Positions 44,845-54,596 are shown, counted from the stretch's first letter. The stretch is DNA of 64,000 nt from an uncultured Aquimarina sp. (GCA_947498775.1 CANMLL010000015.1:1-64000), one strand, 5' to 3'. The notes: generated from the sequence alone by a model not told the origin. Made by a program: numbers and translations.

Positions 44845-46329
44845 TTTGGATTGATGCTCTTTTATCCAATTGTTAGCCTCTACAGTATACCAGAATTTTG
44901 AGAAATTAGTAGCATTGCTAATTTTCTTAAAGTGATACTTGGCTTTATTCAAGTTTCCTTTTCTATCATGATAAATTCCCATATAAACATTCGCGTATGG
45001 GTTTTGCGGATCTTCTTTTAATAATTTGGCACTAATTGCTTCAATTTTTTCGTCAAATTCATTGAATTCTCCTAATTCTTTATGAAAAGCAACGTCTTTA
45101 AGAAATGTAAGTGTGTGCAACAAATTCAAATCTGCATATTTCATGTAATTGGGAAATTCAGAAAACACCCTATTTAATAATGCCTTACTCATTTCCATAT
45201 TCTTCACATCGAATCTAGCCATAAAGGATTCTGCCAGTGCTTGGGCCAAAAGCTTGTCTCTATAAAAATCTTGATTCGAATACTGTTCTTTATTTTTTAT
45301 AGACTCTTTTGTTTCCAATAGATTCATATCTTCCAATGAATACAGATAGTTCTTTAAAAAACTAAGCACAAAAAGTGATGATGTAGCATCTCCATAAATC
45401 AATCTTGCAGGATCACTCATCAAGTTATTATTGGCTAATAAGATAAGTGTTATATTTTTTGAAGGAATTTTAAGTAACAAACTCGAATAACAGTCATATT
45501 GACCATATGCCCATACCAATTCTGTTCCTTGAAAGGATTGATTAAAAATCCCGTAACGATATGGTAAACGATCATCTAAACCCAAAAACATTATATTTTT
45601 GGATGCTTCAGAAATAAGTTTATTGTCATCTATAGCTTGATTAAAAACTGCTAAATCATGCAAGTTTGATACAATCCCAGCAGAAGAAGAATACCCATAA
45701 TCTATAAAACCACTTTTAGTACCATCTTCTAGAAGGTATGGTTTGACAAGAGGTAGGTTATTTTGAGCAATTTGCAAAGAATCCTTTAACAGCACTGTAT
45801 TTTTTAAACCCAAGGGTTCAAATATTTCAGATGTCATATAGTCCTCAAAGGATTCTCCTGAAACCTCTTCGATAATTTTGGTAAGCATCCCAAACCTAGA
45901 ACTGTAGTAAAAATTTTCTCCCACTTTTCCTTGAGAGGTATGCGACATCACATGTTTTACTAAAATCGGTTCATTGATTTGCAACTCTGGAAAATATTTT
46001 TTCAAAGAATCATTCAGAGAAATTTTACCTTCTTCAACCAATTTCATTATCAAAACACCCGAAAACACTTTGGTTAATGAAGCTATCGGAAATAATGCAG
46101 TTGAATCCAATTTTGTTTTTGATTCTAAATCCGCATAACCAAAATACTTATGGTACACAATTTCTCCATCTTTCTGAACCGATGCCGCCAAACCAGGAAT
46201 CCGAAAATAGTCTTTTAATCCTTGTAGATCCGCAGTGAATATATCAGAATCATTGACCTGTGTTTCTTTTTCCTTGACACAGCCAGAAATCAACATAATG
46301 ACAAGAGCGAATTTAAATATGGTTTTCAT
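44839..46329 (-). CDS. serine hydrolase (beta-lactamase class C-like) lipoprotein with TPR tail
   Basis: 496 residues. The lipobox LISGCVKE gives Cys17. The class C-like domain has Ser84-Leu-Thr-Lys87 (PIASLTKVFSG) and Tyr142-Ser-Ser in place of Tyr-x-Asn. The C-terminal 130 residues are helical and TPR-like (ENPYANVYMGIYHDRKGNLN-like wording). Such proteins are usually D-amino-acid peptidases or esterases rather than true beta-lactamases. The substrate is unknown. Confidence 0.87.
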   Translation of the reverse strand: MKTIFKFALVIMLISGCVKEKETQVNDSDIFTADLQGLKDYFRIPGLAASVQKDGEIVYHKYFGYADLESKTKLDSTALFPIASLTKVFSGVLIMKLVEEGKISLNDSLKKYFPELQINEPILVKHVMSHTSQGKVGENFYYSSRFGMLTKIIEEVSGESFEDYMTSEIFEPLGLKNTVLLKDSLQIAQNNLPLVKPYLLEDGTKSGFIDYGYSSSAGIVSNLHDLAVFNQAIDDNKLISEASKNIMFLGLDDRLPYRYGIFNQSFQGTELVWAYGQYDCYSSLLLKIPSKNITLILLANNNLMSDPARLIYGDATSSLFVLSFLKNYLYSLEDMNLLETKESIKNKEQYSNQDFYRDKLLAQALAESFMARFDVKNMEMSKALLNRVFSEFPNYMKYADLNLLHTLTFLKDVAFHKELGEFNEFDEKIEAISAKLLKEDPQNPYANVYMGIYHDRKGNLNKAKYHFKKISNATNFSKFWYTVEANNWIKEHQSKL

Positions 46330-46410
46330 ATTTGTTTTTTTTGCAGATAATGAAAAAATAAAATGAGATGCTACATACCCAGAAAAACGACTGAAAAGTG
46401 GTATTATAAC

Positions 46411-46866
46411 TTATAATGCCTTTTTCAATGCCAACACATACCCCAAATGAATCCCTTCATGAAAATTATTGAAGTTGATTGCGTCTTCTAAAGATTTCAA
46501 TACAAATCCTGTACTGGTTGGATATTCTTGAAAATTTTTAAATATTCCCGCTTCAATATCTTTTTCGGTTTGATCCAGTGTTGAAAACAGAAGTGCCTTT
46601 ATTTTATCTACTTCTTCCTGGGGCACAACTCCTTCAGTTTTTGTTCCCTTCTTGAATGTATTTACCATTTCATCATCCGCCATCATTGGTAACCCACTTA
46701 ATTTATAAACCAAAAGCTGCTGGGTAACCACCACATGTGCGATATTCCAAATCAAGTTGTTCTTAAATCCTTCGGGAACTTTATTCAATTGTTCCAGGGA
46801 ATGACTATCCAGGATTTTTTCTAATAAGCGGCGATTGGTTCGTGTGATTTCTAATGGATGTTGCAT
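46411..46866 (-). CDS. DinB family protein
   Basis: 151 residues, a four-helix DinB-like domain. The candidate metal histidines are in NLIWNIAHVVVTQQLLVYKL and in NFHEGIHLGYVLALKK. It is cytoplasmic; some relatives are thiol-dependent S-transferases, but the substrate here cannot be told. Confidence 0.87.
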   Translation of the reverse strand: MQHPLEITRTNRRLLEKILDSHSLEQLNKVPEGFKNNLIWNIAHVVVTQQLLVYKLSGLPMMADDEMVNTFKKGTKTEGVVPQEEVDKIKALLFSTLDQTEKDIEAGIFKNFQEYPTSTGFVLKSLEDAINFNNFHEGIHLGYVLALKKAL

Positions 46867-46954
46867 GCGGTTCTTAATTTTTAGCCAAAAATATGAGTTT
46901 TAATTCTGAAATGAATTTCCTTTGTGATGATTTTGACACTTAAAATTACCACCC

Positions 46955-47302
46955 GTGAAAAAAATATACCATCTCTCTACTTGCGATACTTGTAAGCGTA
47001 TCCTGAATGAATTAAACCCTTCTTCAGAATTTGTTTTACAAGACATTAAAACAGAAGCCATTACTCCGGCACAAATTGAAGAAATGCATACATTGGCCGG
47101 GAGTTACGAAGCTTTATTCAGCAAACGAGCAAGATTATATAAAGAGCGAGATCTTAAAAATCAAAACCTAACTGAGCAAGATTATAAAAACCTAATCTTA
47201 GAACATTATACGTTTCTAAAAAGGCCTGTAATTATAGTAGATGATCAAATCTTTGTAGGAAACAGCAAAAAAGTGGTTGAAGCTGCAAAATCGACCATGT
47301 AA
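46955..47302 (+). CDS. ArsC/Spx-family reductase-like protein
   Basis: 115 residues. Cys10 and Cys13 form a CDTC motif near the N-terminus (YHLSTCDTCKRIL), and the C-terminal FLKRPVIIVDDQIFVGNS is the usual ArsC/Spx ending. The family holds glutaredoxin-dependent arsenate reductases and Spx regulators; no arsenic genes are nearby. The EamA transporter gene starts 3 bp after the stop, so the two form an operon. Confidence 0.9.
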   Translation: MKKIYHLSTCDTCKRILNELNPSSEFVLQDIKTEAITPAQIEEMHTLAGSYEALFSKRARLYKERDLKNQNLTEQDYKNLILEHYTFLKRPVIIVDDQIFVGNSKKVVEAAKSTM

Positions 47303-47305
47303 TCT

Positions 47306-48199
47306 ATGAGCAGAAGAACCCTGGCCCTAGTCGCCGTAAGTTTTGTGGCCATATTTTATGGGGCAAACTATACTATTGCCAAAGATGTGATGCCGCATTA
47401 TATCCAACCTTTTGGGTTTATTGTGTTACGCATAGCGGGTGCTTTTCTTCTATTCTGGTTAATTAGCTTTTTTGGGCCTAAAGAAAAAATCGAACGTAAA
47501 GATTTTTTACAAATTGGGCTGGCTTCATTGTTCGGGGTAGGGATCAATATGTTGGCGTTTTTTGAAGGTTTAAATCTTACCACACCCATAAGTGCATCAG
47601 TATTAATGGTTACTACTCCAATTATTGTATTGATACTGGCTGTGATTTTTCTTAAAGAGAAAATAAGATTTTTAAAAGTATTAGGAGTATTGATCGGACT
47701 TTCGGGAACGCTACTTATTATACTTTATGGTACAGGAAATTCTGCAACTGCAACAAATCCAACTTTGGGTAACTTTTTAATATTTGTGAATGCTACCTCC
47801 TATGCATGCTACATTATAGTAGTGAAAAAAATTACGCAAAAATATCATCCGTTTACTTTTATAAAATGGATGTATGGTATTGGATTTTTCTTTGTACTGC
47901 CTTTTGGATTTTCACAACTTTTAGAATTACAACCCGAAACAATTCCCCTTGAAGGGTACCTAAAAATAGGATATGTGATTGTTTTTGCCACTTTTGGGAC
48001 GTATATCCTTAATATTTTTGCTATTAGAGAATTGAAGCCCACCACCGTTGCTGTTTTTATTTACCTGCAACCCATGTTGGCATCCATTTTTGCGATTGGA
48101 CTGGGCAAGGATTCATTGGATATGATCAAAATACTGGCAACTCTCTTAATTTTTATCGGAGTGTATCTGGTAACCAAAAAACCAAAAGTATCAAACTAA
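47306..48199 (+). CDS. EamA/DMT family transporter
   Basis: 297 residues with ten hydrophobic segments and two EamA repeats (residues of about 8-140 and 150-290; VLGVLIGLSGTLLIILYG ends the first, ATLLIFIGVYLVTKKPK the second). The family exports metabolites or amino acids. It is coupled to the ArsC/Spx-like gene before it and overlaps the convergent thioesterase gene by 9 bp. Confidence 0.9.
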   Translation: MSRRTLALVAVSFVAIFYGANYTIAKDVMPHYIQPFGFIVLRIAGAFLLFWLISFFGPKEKIERKDFLQIGLASLFGVGINMLAFFEGLNLTTPISASVLMVTTPIIVLILAVIFLKEKIRFLKVLGVLIGLSGTLLIILYGTGNSATATNPTLGNFLIFVNATSYACYIIVVKKITQKYHPFTFIKWMYGIGFFFVLPFGFSQLLELQPETIPLEGYLKIGYVIVFATFGTYILNIFAIRELKPTTVAVFIYLQPMLASIFAIGLGKDSLDMIKILATLLIFIGVYLVTKKPKVSN

Positions 48200-48667
48200 A
48201 TCAACCGGTTTTTTATGAAACCTGCGCGTATCTTCTTTGGTAAGTATTCTAAAATCTGCAGGATGCTCAATTTTATCTAAGATTTGACGCATTTCTTCCG
48301 GTAGCGGAATTAGTTTTCGAGTGCCAAGGTCTAACCAGGCACCCATCATTTCGCATTGGGCAAAATTTCTTCCTTTATAATCATAAAAATAATGCCTGAA
48401 TTCATAAAACATTCCATCTTCACTCAAACCAGAAATTTCTAATGAAACTTTTACCGGTCTACCATAAAAAACTTCTTTAAAATAGTAAATATGCTCATAA
48501 AACACCACAGGACCAATATTGAATGTGCCTAATAAACGTTGATCAAATCCGCTTTCTGACAAAAAAGACATACGTGTATGAGCCGCAAATTCTATATAAG
48601 ATTTATTGGCCAAATGACGATTGGCATCGATATCATTCCATCTAATTTCAAAATCTTTTATGTACAT
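48191..48667 (-). CDS. acyl-CoA thioesterase (4HBT hot-dog fold)
   Basis: 158 residues from the ATG at 48667, chosen because the hot-dog fold starts there (FEIRWNDIDANRHLANKSYI); the longer frame from 48760 adds 31 residues with no family support. WNDIDANRH holds the usual catalytic Asp region. It should hydrolyse an acyl-CoA or acyl-ACP of unknown chain. Its 3' end overlaps the EamA gene. Confidence 0.88.
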   Translation of the reverse strand: MYIKDFEIRWNDIDANRHLANKSYIEFAAHTRMSFLSESGFDQRLLGTFNIGPVVFYEHIYYFKEVFYGRPVKVSLEISGLSEDGMFYEFRHYFYDYKGRNFAQCEMMGAWLDLGTRKLIPLPEEMRQILDKIEHPADFRILTKEDTRRFHKKPVDLV

Positions 48668-48768
48668 ATCCCCTAGTTTTTGAAGTACAAAAGTACAAAA
48701 CATTTTACTGTGCGCGCATAATAAATCCGAATTAAAAACATCCCTGTTTCGAGACTCCAATCAAAAAT

Positions 48769-49671
48769 TCACAGACTTACCTTTTTAAAATCCTTGGGCG
48801 AAATATTAGTCATTTTTTTAAAAAATCTCGTAAAATGTGTTGGTTCTTCATATCCCAAAGAAAATGCTATTTCGGCTATGCTTTTTTGCGTAAAAGTTAA
48901 CTGATTTTTGGCTTCATCAACTACAAAATCCTGAATATAAGCTTTGGCAGATTTATTCTTCTCCTTTTTACAAAGTGCATTTAAGTAGTTTGGAGTAATT
49001 TTAAGCTGAGAAGCATAATAGTTTACAGATTTTTCTTCAATAAATCTGTTCTTAACCAAATTACGGAATTGAATAAATTTTGAATTCCTTTTTGAAATAT
49101 AGTTTATAATATCAAACTTTTCTGCTTCTATTTTTTTAATGGTATACAACCAAGCCAATAAAAAAGATCTAATGATCTCTATCCGATAATCATGATCCCC
49201 AAAATAATTTTTATATAATTTTTTAAACCCTTCATGAATTATTTTAGCTTGTTCAGAATCTAAAACCAGTATGTTTTCACTTTTTAAATCAAATAACGAA
49301 CTGAATTCCTCTTCAATATCTAATTTAAAAAAATTAAAAAAATCCTTTTTGAAATAGATTAAATAACCTTTTATATCTTCTGCTCTTTTCCAGGAGTAAA
49401 CATGTTCTGGAGAAACAAAATATAAAGTATTGTTTACAAGACTAGTTTTAAGAGCATTCCTTTGAATTTTTGAAGTCAATGCCTTTACAATAAAGTTTAC
49501 CTGAAAAAAGTCTTTTCGATAGGGCTTCATTTCTATAGGAGCATCTTTCCTTAATTCCGAAAAAGTAGCTATATGGAAATCGTCAATAGTATTTAATGTG
49601 GTTTGATTCAAAGCTGTAAGAAACTCGGTTATTGATTTAAAACAAGGTATATTTAGCAATTCACTGCTCAT
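48769..49671 (-). CDS. AraC family transcriptional regulator
   Basis: 300 residues. The N-terminal part is a cupin-like sensing domain (ELRKDAPIEMKPYRKDFF, NTLYFVSPEHVYSWKR). The C-terminal 100 residues are the AraC DNA-binding domain (SVNYYASQLKITPNYLNALC, SIAEIAFSLGYEEPTHFTRF, KKMTNISPKDFKK). It lies 93 bp downstream of the NTF2-like gene on the same strand. Its target is unknown; that neighbour is a candidate. Confidence 0.9.
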   Translation of the reverse strand: MSSELLNIPCFKSITEFLTALNQTTLNTIDDFHIATFSELRKDAPIEMKPYRKDFFQVNFIVKALTSKIQRNALKTSLVNNTLYFVSPEHVYSWKRAEDIKGYLIYFKKDFFNFFKLDIEEEFSSLFDLKSENILVLDSEQAKIIHEGFKKLYKNYFGDHDYRIEIIRSFLLAWLYTIKKIEAEKFDIINYISKRNSKFIQFRNLVKNRFIEEKSVNYYASQLKITPNYLNALCKKEKNKSAKAYIQDFVVDEAKNQLTFTQKSIAEIAFSLGYEEPTHFTRFFKKMTNISPKDFKKVSL

Positions 49672-49692
49672 TTATAGGTTTTCTTAGATCAA

Positions 49693-49748
49693 ACAGTATA
49701 AAGATAAAAGTACCTTATTAAAAACAAAAGACTTTATCTTTATACTGT
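49693..49748. promoter_or_regulatory. long inverted repeat upstream of AraC gene
   Basis: 16-bp perfect arms (49693-49708 and 49733-49748) with a 24-nt spacer, just upstream of the AraC start and after the stop of the NTF2-like gene. There is little T tract after the stem on the minus strand, so it could be a terminator of the upstream gene or an operator for the regulator. Confidence 0.5.
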
Positions 49749-49764
49749 AAATTCTAAGACTAGT

Positions 49765-50331
49765 CTAGTATGCATGCTGAGTGTTGTTTAAAATCACTCG
49801 AATATAGGCAGAGGATATAAAATAACGATCTCCATCTTTATGCATAATCACTTGATTTTCTCCAACCAATGACAGCTCCTCATTCATAAAAATTGTATGT
49901 TTGAAATTAAACCTCAGATAATCTTTTCCAAATTCTACTACGTCAACATTGGCAGCCATATTAAATCGATTCTTCTTAAGAGTATCTATAAATTGGCTAT
50001 AAAAAGGGAGGGGTTCCTCTGTTAATCCAGTTGTTTGGATTGGTTTTCCATCTCCAAAATCAAATGTTAGTTTTACATCTTGGGCAAATACTCCACTCTT
50101 ATTCATAATATCTAATTGCTCCTTACCTGTTTTTGCATGGATAATAATATTATTCCATTTACTCACAAGATGTTGAGCATTCACGTACATAATCATTTCT
50201 TCTTCATTCGTTATAGATTGATAAGGTGCATCTAACAAAGGCTTTTCTATGAACTCTTGAGCATTAACGAAAAAGGTAACTAGTAATAAGATAATTGTCG
50301 TTGTTCTTAATTTGTATTTGAAAGTTTTCAT
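49765..50331 (-). CDS. exported NTF2/SnoaL-like protein
   Basis: 188 residues from the ATG at 50331, which gives a signal peptide (KLRTTTIILLLVTFFVNAQ); the frame open from 50367 adds 12 residues before it. The mature part looks like a nuclear-transport-factor-2-type fold (MYVNAQHLVSKWNNIIIHA, KLTFDFGDGKPIQTTG, ENQVIMHKDGDRYFISSAY). No catalytic residues can be named. It is next to an AraC gene on the same strand and an AraC gene that points away. Confidence 0.65.
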   Translation of the reverse strand: MKTFKYKLRTTTIILLLVTFFVNAQEFIEKPLLDAPYQSITNEEEMIMYVNAQHLVSKWNNIIIHAKTGKEQLDIMNKSGVFAQDVKLTFDFGDGKPIQTTGLTEEPLPFYSQFIDTLKKNRFNMAANVDVVEFGKDYLRFNFKHTIFMNEELSLVGENQVIMHKDGDRYFISSAYIRVILNNTQHAY

Positions 50332-50574
50332 GATATTGTTTTTTTTTATTTCAACTCTTGGATACAAAGTTCAGAAAATGCCTAAAGACCACACTAACCA
50401 CTTTCTACAAAAAAATGACCAAAATCAATTATTTTAAACATATCTCATCTTTCTTCGAATATATACAACTGTTATTAAAAGTATAATGGGTGTTATTTTC
50501 TTTCAATAATGATCGTTTTATTACTAAATTCATTCTTCGATAAATTAATTAGAGAAAATTCTGTGAATTGAGAC

Positions 50575-51483
50575 ATGAAAACCAACTCAACTATCAAATC
50601 GTATAACAAGCTCTCTGACCTTTACAAAGAGGAGCAGGTTGGGCAAAACATTATGCAGGATGCCGATTTCACCATCCATCGCACAGAAACGGTGCATAAC
50701 AAACCTGTGCAATCCCCGGTTTTTAGAGCGAATTACTTTTCGTTTCTATTGATCAAAAAAGGAAAAAGTTTTTACACTATAGATGATCATAAATTTTATA
50801 CCAAACCCCGTACATTATATTTTACCAATCCAGGGCATTTAAAATCCTTTGGGATTGAAGAAGTAGTGCATGGTTTTATTATCACTTCTTCTGAAGAATA
50901 TCTAAAAGAGCATATACATAATGCCTTTTTTGATGAATTTTCTTTTTTATTAACCGAAATGGTTCCTCCTTGTTATCTTGATCAAACTGGCTTTGAAGAA
51001 CTTCATCACTTGGCAGAACAGATTTTAGAAGAGCAAAACAAAAACTCAACCCTTCGCCATAAAATAGTAAGCTCCCTTTTTATGGTTTTTTTATTGAAAG
51101 TGAAAGAATTTTTGATGCGAGATGACTCGTTTAAAGTCGCGTATGATAGAGATAGTGAAATAGTGAATCAGTTTAAAAAAGACCTTGAAAGCGCTTTTCG
51201 ATCAGATACATTAAAAAATGGTGACTTACAGGTAGCCGCTTTCGCGGAAACTCAACAATTACATCCAGCCTATTTTTCTACTGTAATTAAAACCAAAACA
51301 GGAAAATCTGCCAATCAATGGATTCAGGACAAAACTGTAATTGAAGCTCAGGCGTTGCTTTCAAAATCTTCGACTCCTGTAAAAGAAATTGCTTATAGCT
51401 TAGGTTTTAATGAACCTACACATTTCTCTAAATTCTTTAAAAAACAAACTGGTAAGACACCTAATCAGTATCGAAGCCAATAA
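50575..51483 (+). CDS. AraC family transcriptional regulator
   Basis: 302 residues. The cupin-like N-terminal domain (YFSFLLIKKGKSFYTIDDH, TLYFTNPGHLKSFGIEE) is followed by the AraC DNA-binding domain (DLQVAAFAETQQLHPAYFST, PVKEIAYSLGFNEPTHFSKF, KKQTGKTPNQYRS). An SDR oxidoreductase gene follows in the same direction after 165 bp and is the likely target, a common arrangement in Flavobacteriia. The stop codon lies inside a perfect hairpin. Confidence 0.92.
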   Translation: MKTNSTIKSYNKLSDLYKEEQVGQNIMQDADFTIHRTETVHNKPVQSPVFRANYFSFLLIKKGKSFYTIDDHKFYTKPRTLYFTNPGHLKSFGIEEVVHGFIITSSEEYLKEHIHNAFFDEFSFLLTEMVPPCYLDQTGFEELHHLAEQILEEQNKNSTLRHKIVSSLFMVFLLKVKEFLMRDDSFKVAYDRDSEIVNQFKKDLESAFRSDTLKNGDLQVAAFAETQQLHPAYFSTVIKTKTGKSANQWIQDKTVIEAQALLSKSSTPVKEIAYSLGFNEPTHFSKFFKKQTGKTPNQYRSQ

Positions 51484-51507
51484 AGTTTTTAGTTAAAACT
51501 TTATTGG
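51477..51507 (+). terminator. hairpin overlapping the AraC stop codon
   Basis: 13-bp perfect stem (51477-51489 with 51495-51507, 5-nt loop) that contains the TAA stop of the AraC gene. No long T tract follows, so terminator function is likely but not certain. Confidence 0.6.
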
Positions 51508-51648
51508 ACAATTCACTATAAACGTAGTATTAAAACCCCAACCTAAAAAATATACCCTTCTTCCTAAAAAATATACCTTTATGCGCCTGGTTTTCTGGAT
51601 GATATTTGCAGTGTAATTATTTAATAATCTTTTAAAACACATAATATC

Positions 51649-52416
51649 ATGAAAACTTTAGAAAACAAAATTGCATTGGTTACAGGAAGTAGCCGCGGAC
51701 TAGGAAAAGAAATGGCCATTAGATTAGCACAACAAGGAGCTGATATTTTGGTAACTTATAATTCGAACAAAACACAGGCTGATGAAACCGTAAACGAAAT
51801 TGAAGCTTTAGGACAAAAAGCTGTAGCGTTTCAATTAAATGTAGGAGATTCTTCTAGTTTTGACAACTTCTTTTCTGAAATTAAAAACACACTAGAAAAA
51901 CACTGGAATACCGCAAATTTTGATATTTTGGTGAACAATGCCGGAATCATTGCTCACGAGATGGTTGCCGCAACTTCTGAAGCTACTTTTGATAGTCTAA
52001 TGAATATTCAACTTAAGGGCCCATTTTTTATTACCCAAAAAGCACTTGCCCTATTAAATGACGGAGGAAGAATTATCAACATCTCAACAGGATTGGCGAG
52101 ATTTAGCTTGCCCGGGTATGGAGCTTATGCTTCGATGAAAGCAGGTATAGAAGCCTTTACCAGATACTTGGCAAAAGAATTAGGAGCTAGAAAAATCACT
52201 GCCAACGCGGTAGCTCCTGGTGCTATTAATACTGATATGAATAAAGACGCTCTAGAAAACAATCCCGAATTAGAGAAAATATTATCATCGGTAACTGCAC
52301 TAGGAAGAGTTGGAGTAGCAGAAGATATAGGAGGTGTGGTTGCCTTTTTGGCAAGCGAAGATGCACGTTGGATCAATGGTCAACGCCTAGAAGTCTCTGG
52401 CGGAATGTTCCTATAA
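51649..52416 (+). CDS. SDR family oxidoreductase
   Basis: 255 residues, a classical short-chain dehydrogenase. The cofactor motif is TGSSRGLGKEMA (12-23), followed by NNAGI and the active site Tyr160-x3-Lys164 (YGAYASMKAG). The C-terminal RVGVAEDIGGVVAFLASEDA, WINGQRLEVSGGM is typical of the FabG-like group. NADP preference is likely from SSRG. The substrate is unknown. A TATTTGC -7-like box lies upstream at about 51605, so it has its own promoter, probably controlled by the AraC protein next door. Confidence 0.93.
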   Translation: MKTLENKIALVTGSSRGLGKEMAIRLAQQGADILVTYNSNKTQADETVNEIEALGQKAVAFQLNVGDSSSFDNFFSEIKNTLEKHWNTANFDILVNNAGIIAHEMVAATSEATFDSLMNIQLKGPFFITQKALALLNDGGRIINISTGLARFSLPGYGAYASMKAGIEAFTRYLAKELGARKITANAVAPGAINTDMNKDALENNPELEKILSSVTALGRVGVAEDIGGVVAFLASEDARWINGQRLEVSGGMFL

Positions 52417-52437
52417 TCTACTTATCTCAATAAATTT

Positions 52438-52478
52438 GACCTTGTTGGCTTTGAAAACCAGCAAGGTCTTCTTATTTT
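52438..52478 (+). terminator. terminator after SDR gene
   Basis: An 11-bp stem with one mismatch (52438-52448 with 52458-52468) followed by a T-rich stretch. It lies inside the first codons of the longest open frame of the bestrophin gene, which supports the later start at 52496. Confidence 0.8.
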
Positions 52479-52495
52479 GGGTCAAAATTTCGCAC

Positions 52496-53497
52496 ATGTA
52501 CATCAAAAGAAACATTGGTTGGGGACTTATACTTAGGTATGCCTGGAAAAACCTCATTTTTTTTTCTTTATATACAGCAAGTATCTTCTCTGTGTATCAT
52601 TTTTCTGATTTGAAATTTATAGATATCCCATTTCAGCCGCTATCGGTAATTGGTATTGCTGTTGCTTTTTATATAGGTTTTAAAAACAGTCAAAGCTATG
52701 ATCGTTTTTGGGAAGCTCGAAAAATTTGGGGTGGTATTGTAAACTACTCTCGTACTTGGGCCAACCAGGTTGTTAGTTTGGTGAATGACAATCAGGAGAC
52801 TAAAAAGATTATGATTCACCGTCATATCGCTTGGATCAATGCGCTTAGGATCCAATTACGCCAACCAACCTCCTTTTCTCTTAAAGAAAATATGGCCGTT
52901 GAAAATCTTTTCAAAAAACATGGAGAACAAAAACCAGCTTGTGATGCTACCAAAAACTTTGTGTCAGATGAAGAATATCAGGAGTTACTAAAACGCAAAA
53001 ATACGGCTACACATATAGTGAAAAATCAAGGGCTACATGTCAAAAAATTATGTAGCGAAGGAAAAATCACCGAGTTTGATAAGCTTCTTTTTCATGATAC
53101 GCTAGAAGAACTTTATAACTTACAAGGCAAATGCGAACGTATTAAAAACACACCATTTCCGAGGCAATATGCTTATTTTAGTACCGTTTTTACCTGGATC
53201 TTTGTGTTGCTACTTCCTTTTGGGTTATTAGATGTGTTTGAATCTGAACTAAATGATATGTCACTTGAGCTACAACCTTGGTTTATTTTTTTGATGATTC
53301 CGTTGTCGGTTTTAATTGCCTGGATATTTACGACTATGGAAAAAATTGGAAGCAATAGTGAAGACCCTTTTGAAGGCCGCGTAAATGATGTACCAATGAC
53401 TGCCCTTTGTAGAACGATCGAAATTGACCTACGCGATATGTTGGATGAAGAAAACCTTCCGGAAAAAGTACAACCCAAAGATAATATCTTGTATTAA
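52496..53497 (+). CDS. bestrophin family ion channel
   Basis: 333 residues from the ATG at 52496; an earlier ATG at 52436 overlaps the SDR terminator and is unlikely. Family motifs are AVAFYIGFKNSQSYDRFWEA, RTWANQVVSL and EKIGSNSEDPFEGRVNDVPM. There are four membrane helices (about 20-60 and 220-270). Prokaryotic members form pentameric cation or anion channels. The stop overlaps the start of the next gene by one base, so they are cotranscribed. Confidence 0.93.
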   Translation: MYIKRNIGWGLILRYAWKNLIFFSLYTASIFSVYHFSDLKFIDIPFQPLSVIGIAVAFYIGFKNSQSYDRFWEARKIWGGIVNYSRTWANQVVSLVNDNQETKKIMIHRHIAWINALRIQLRQPTSFSLKENMAVENLFKKHGEQKPACDATKNFVSDEEYQELLKRKNTATHIVKNQGLHVKKLCSEGKITEFDKLLFHDTLEELYNLQGKCERIKNTPFPRQYAYFSTVFTWIFVLLLPFGLLDVFESELNDMSLELQPWFIFLMIPLSVLIAWIFTTMEKIGSNSEDPFEGRVNDVPMTALCRTIEIDLRDMLDEENLPEKVQPKDNILY

Positions 53498-54468
53498 TGC
53501 CCATACTTTCGTCTACCTATACCCCACCTTTGCTATTTAAGAATGGATATGTGTCTACCATATATCCCAATCTTATACGAAAGATAAATGGTGTCCCACA
53601 AAAGCGAGAACGCGTAGAGCTCGATGATGGCGATTTTATTGATCTGGATTGGAGCTATGCTTCTTCAACCACCAAAAAAATGGCAATCATTATCCATGGT
53701 CTTGAGGGTAATGCACAACGACAATATATGCTAGGTCTTGCACGACACCTCAATAAAAACAATTGGGATACTGCACTGGTTAATCTAAGAAATTGTAGTG
53801 GCGTAGTAAATAGGCTATACCGATCCTATAATGCCGGGGTTAGTGATGATCTCGAACGAGTTGTGAATCACGTTCTTTTGCAGGACAAATATGCTAATAT
53901 TTCCTTGTGCGGATTTAGCCTGGGCGGCAACCTTACTTTGAAATACCTGGGGGAAGGACGAAATATTCCTTCAGAAGTAAAAGCAGCCGTAGCTGTATCA
54001 GCACCCTGTGATCTCTATAACTCTCTTTTAGAGATCAATAAGCCCAAAAATTACATCTATGAGCAGCGATTTATACGACACTTGAAGGCCAAATTACACG
54101 AACGACAAGCAGTATTTCCCGATAAAATAACCAAACCTGATATCAAAGCTTGTACATCACTAATTGATATCGATAATCTGTACACCAGTTTGGCTCATGG
54201 ATATAAAGATGCTTTAGATTATTATTCGAAATGTAGTAGCAAACAATTCTTGAAAAACGTTGAAATCCCAACACTCATCATTAATGCAAAGAATGATTCT
54301 TTTTTAGGAAATCGCTGTTACCCAGAGGATGAAGCCAAAGAAAATTCTCGTTTATTTCTTGAAATTCCGAAATATGGGGGTCATGTTGGGTTTTATTTTC
54401 CGGGGAAGACCTACTATAATGAAGCACGAACCCTAGAATTTTTTGAAAAATCACCTCTTTTAAAATAA
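53497..54468 (+). CDS. YheT-family alpha/beta hydrolase
   Basis: 323 residues. The motifs LVNLRNCSGVVNRLYRSYNA and SLCGFSLGGNLTLKYLGE (GFSLGG nucleophile Ser) are typical of the YheT/ABHD-type family. The Asp is in INAKNDSFL and the His in YGGHVGFY. It is thought to act on esters, but no substrate is established. It is translationally coupled to the bestrophin gene. Confidence 0.92.
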   Translation: MPILSSTYTPPLLFKNGYVSTIYPNLIRKINGVPQKRERVELDDGDFIDLDWSYASSTTKKMAIIIHGLEGNAQRQYMLGLARHLNKNNWDTALVNLRNCSGVVNRLYRSYNAGVSDDLERVVNHVLLQDKYANISLCGFSLGGNLTLKYLGEGRNIPSEVKAAVAVSAPCDLYNSLLEINKPKNYIYEQRFIRHLKAKLHERQAVFPDKITKPDIKACTSLIDIDNLYTSLAHGYKDALDYYSKCSSKQFLKNVEIPTLIINAKNDSFLGNRCYPEDEAKENSRLFLEIPKYGGHVGFYFPGKTYYNEARTLEFFEKSPLLK

Positions 54469-54553
54469 GTAAAGTAAGATTTGACCTATATCTTAGATTT
54501 GTTGAACGAACGTTAACCCAATGTTAATGTTTTATAAAGAATTTTCTCTTCAC

Positions 54554-54596
54554 TTAATCTAAAGAATTCCTCGAGGCTCTGCCTCCTTTAGATTAA
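54554..54596. repeat. intergenic hairpin
   Basis: 11-bp perfect arms (54554-54564 and 54586-54596) with a 21-nt spacer, between the YheT and DUF2834 genes. No T tract follows, so it may be a REP-like element or a weak terminator. Confidence 0.55.

Noticed and set aside
52436..52495. Upstream ATG for the bestrophin gene
   Set aside because: This start lies inside the terminator hairpin of the SDR gene and adds residues not seen in the family.
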